Of a stretch of DNA of 6,348 nt, positions 5,579 through 6,348 are shown piece by piece (the first letter of the stretch is position 1; the number at the start of each line of letters is the position of its first letter). The notes beneath the pieces were generated by a model. It did no database searches. It was not told the DNA's origin and saw only the letters and a list, made by a program, of their open reading frames with translations. A program made the position numbers and the translations under genes. This stretch comes from Caryophanales bacterium UBA6414 (GTDB taxonomy: Bacteria; Bacillota_I; Bacilli_A; RF39; UBA660), in NCBI GenBank assembly GCA_002438545.1, contig DJPK01000068.1:1-6348 (forward strand), read 5' to 3'.

Positions 5579-6235
5579 TTATTCTCCTAAAACGTAATAT
5601 AGTCCTTCAATTATCATTTCGTTATTTTTTATTTTTATAAATGATTCATTTGGTAAACAATATATTTTAATGTATTTACTTACGTTAAGAATTTCTTTTA
5701 AATTATCTAGACTATTAATATTTAAGTGGGGATAAATTAATGGCTCTACTAGACCTATTCCATCGTATTCAACTAGTTTATTGTTTTCATCAAGATATTT
5801 AACCTTTTTCGCTTGATTCATAGCACCCGCACTGACACCAATAATTAATCCTTTAAAGCTTTTAAGAGAAGTTATTAAATTGTATTGTTCTATATTTTTC
5901 ATTTGTTGTTTAGGATTACCACCAAGAAGATAGATAATATCAGAGTTATTTATTATTTCTTTAATATTACTTCTGTCTATGCGATTATCTATTACATAAT
6001 AATTTTTAAATTCTATATTTATATTTTTAAAACACTTTATAGTTTTATCTACTAAATTATCATTACCATCATAATTACTAAAGTCTGATGTAATGAATGT
6101 AATTATAGAGTTTTGTTTAATATCTTCTTTTAAATGTGCTGACTGTTCTTTGGTAAATCCAATGTCAGTATTAACATGACTAAATAAATAATTAATTAAA
6201 CTATTCTCTTTATTATTTTTGGAATTAGTTATCAT
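5579..6235 (-). CDS. Peptidase E-like Ser hydrolase (family S51, class I glutamine amidotransferase-like fold)
   Basis: This 218-residue cytosolic protein resembles the S51 family, whose characterised member PepE cleaves Asp-X dipeptides; cyanophycinases belong to the same family. The nucleophile elbow is G133-V-S135-A-G-A-M. An upstream turn, Y102-L-L-G-G-N107, matches the family's glycine-rich substrate loop. The motif P169-H170-L-N and the late L194-P-N-E197-S give a Ser135-His170-Glu197 order, as reported for Salmonella PepE (Ser-His-Glu). Ser replaces the Cys of true glutamine amidotransferases, so an amidotransferase role is unlikely. ATG 6235 follows AGGTGA by 3 nt and is preceded by an in-frame TGA, fixing the start. 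It is the first gene of the - strand operon with the two GNATs; the next ribosome-binding site lies about 20 nt beyond its stop. The actual substrate is unknown. Confidence 0.87.
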   Translation of the reverse strand: MITNSKNNKENSLINYLFSHVNTDIGFTKEQSAHLKEDIKQNSIITFITSDFSNYDGNDNLVDKTIKCFKNINIEFKNYYVIDNRIDRSNIKEIINNSDIIYLLGGNPKQQMKNIEQYNLITSLKSFKGLIIGVSAGAMNQAKKVKYLDENNKLVEYDGIGLVEPLIYPHLNINSLDNLKEILNVSKYIKIYCLPNESFIKIKNNEMIIEGLYYVLGE

Positions 6236-6281
6236 CTTTCACCTACTTTAATTTTTTTCAATTAATGCTATCTCGTTATTT

Positions 6282-6290
6282 ATTATACCA
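6282..6290 (-). promoter_or_regulatory. Extended -10 promoter of the S51-GNAT-GNAT operon
   Basis: The minus strand reads TGGTATAAT: a perfect -10 box at 6287-6282 with a TG extension at 6290-6289. At 17 bp upstream the -35 position is TCTAAT, a poor match, which the extended -10 could compensate. Transcription would start near 6275, giving a leader of about 40 nt before ATG 6235. I see no operator or riboswitch in it, and no gene in the remaining 6291-6348. Confidence 0.65.
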
Positions 6291-6348
6291 TACATATAAT
6301 CATAATTAGATACAAATTAAGCAATATTAAACTAGTGAGATATATAAA

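Overview
The window is strongly AT-rich and looks like a low-GC Bacillota genome. An uncultured gut Bacilli or Erysipelotrichia/RF39-type lineage is plausible, but that is inference from base composition, AGGTG/GGAGG ribosome-binding sites, TATAAT promoters and gene types. TGG encodes Trp and TGA ends the first gene, so the standard bacterial code fits. Most of the content is ordinary housekeeping or accessory coding sequence. I see no CRISPR array, transposase, tRNA or rRNA.

Left part, + strand (1-1367): a good promoter drives a two-gene unit. A DUF192-family protein overlaps by 4 bp with gpsA (glycerol-3-phosphate dehydrogenase, which makes the phospholipid backbone precursor). A hairpin with A and T tracts at 1335-1367 separates it from the convergent gene on the - strand and can serve both directions.

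Middle, - strand (1388-3979): a full-length PMCA-like P-type Ca2+ ATPase. Its residues suggest one transport site (site II) rather than two.

Intergenic 3980-4256: not empty. It holds an undamaged-looking but severely truncated 3' end of an asparaginyl-tRNA synthetase gene (asnS, last ~35 codons), an AT-rich terminator-like hairpin just after its stop, and a promoter-like TATAAT directly upstream of the break point. This is a gene fossil, an attachment-site scar, or material now serving as the ATPase leader.

Right part, - strand (4257-6348): an apparent operon read from right to left. A promoter with an extended -10 precedes an S51-family (peptidase E-like) Ser hydrolase, then a GNAT acetyltransferase whose first 12 codons lie in another frame (a likely 1-nt frameshift), then a second GNAT acetyltransferase. 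Gaps between the genes are 29 nt when the frameshifted N-terminus is counted. A role in modifying or cleaving a small amino-acid- or peptide-like compound is possible but is inference only.

The two observations most worth checking are the asnS remnant (4098-4205) and the frameshift at 5511-5524. I did not find convincing evidence of a wholly new biological system.
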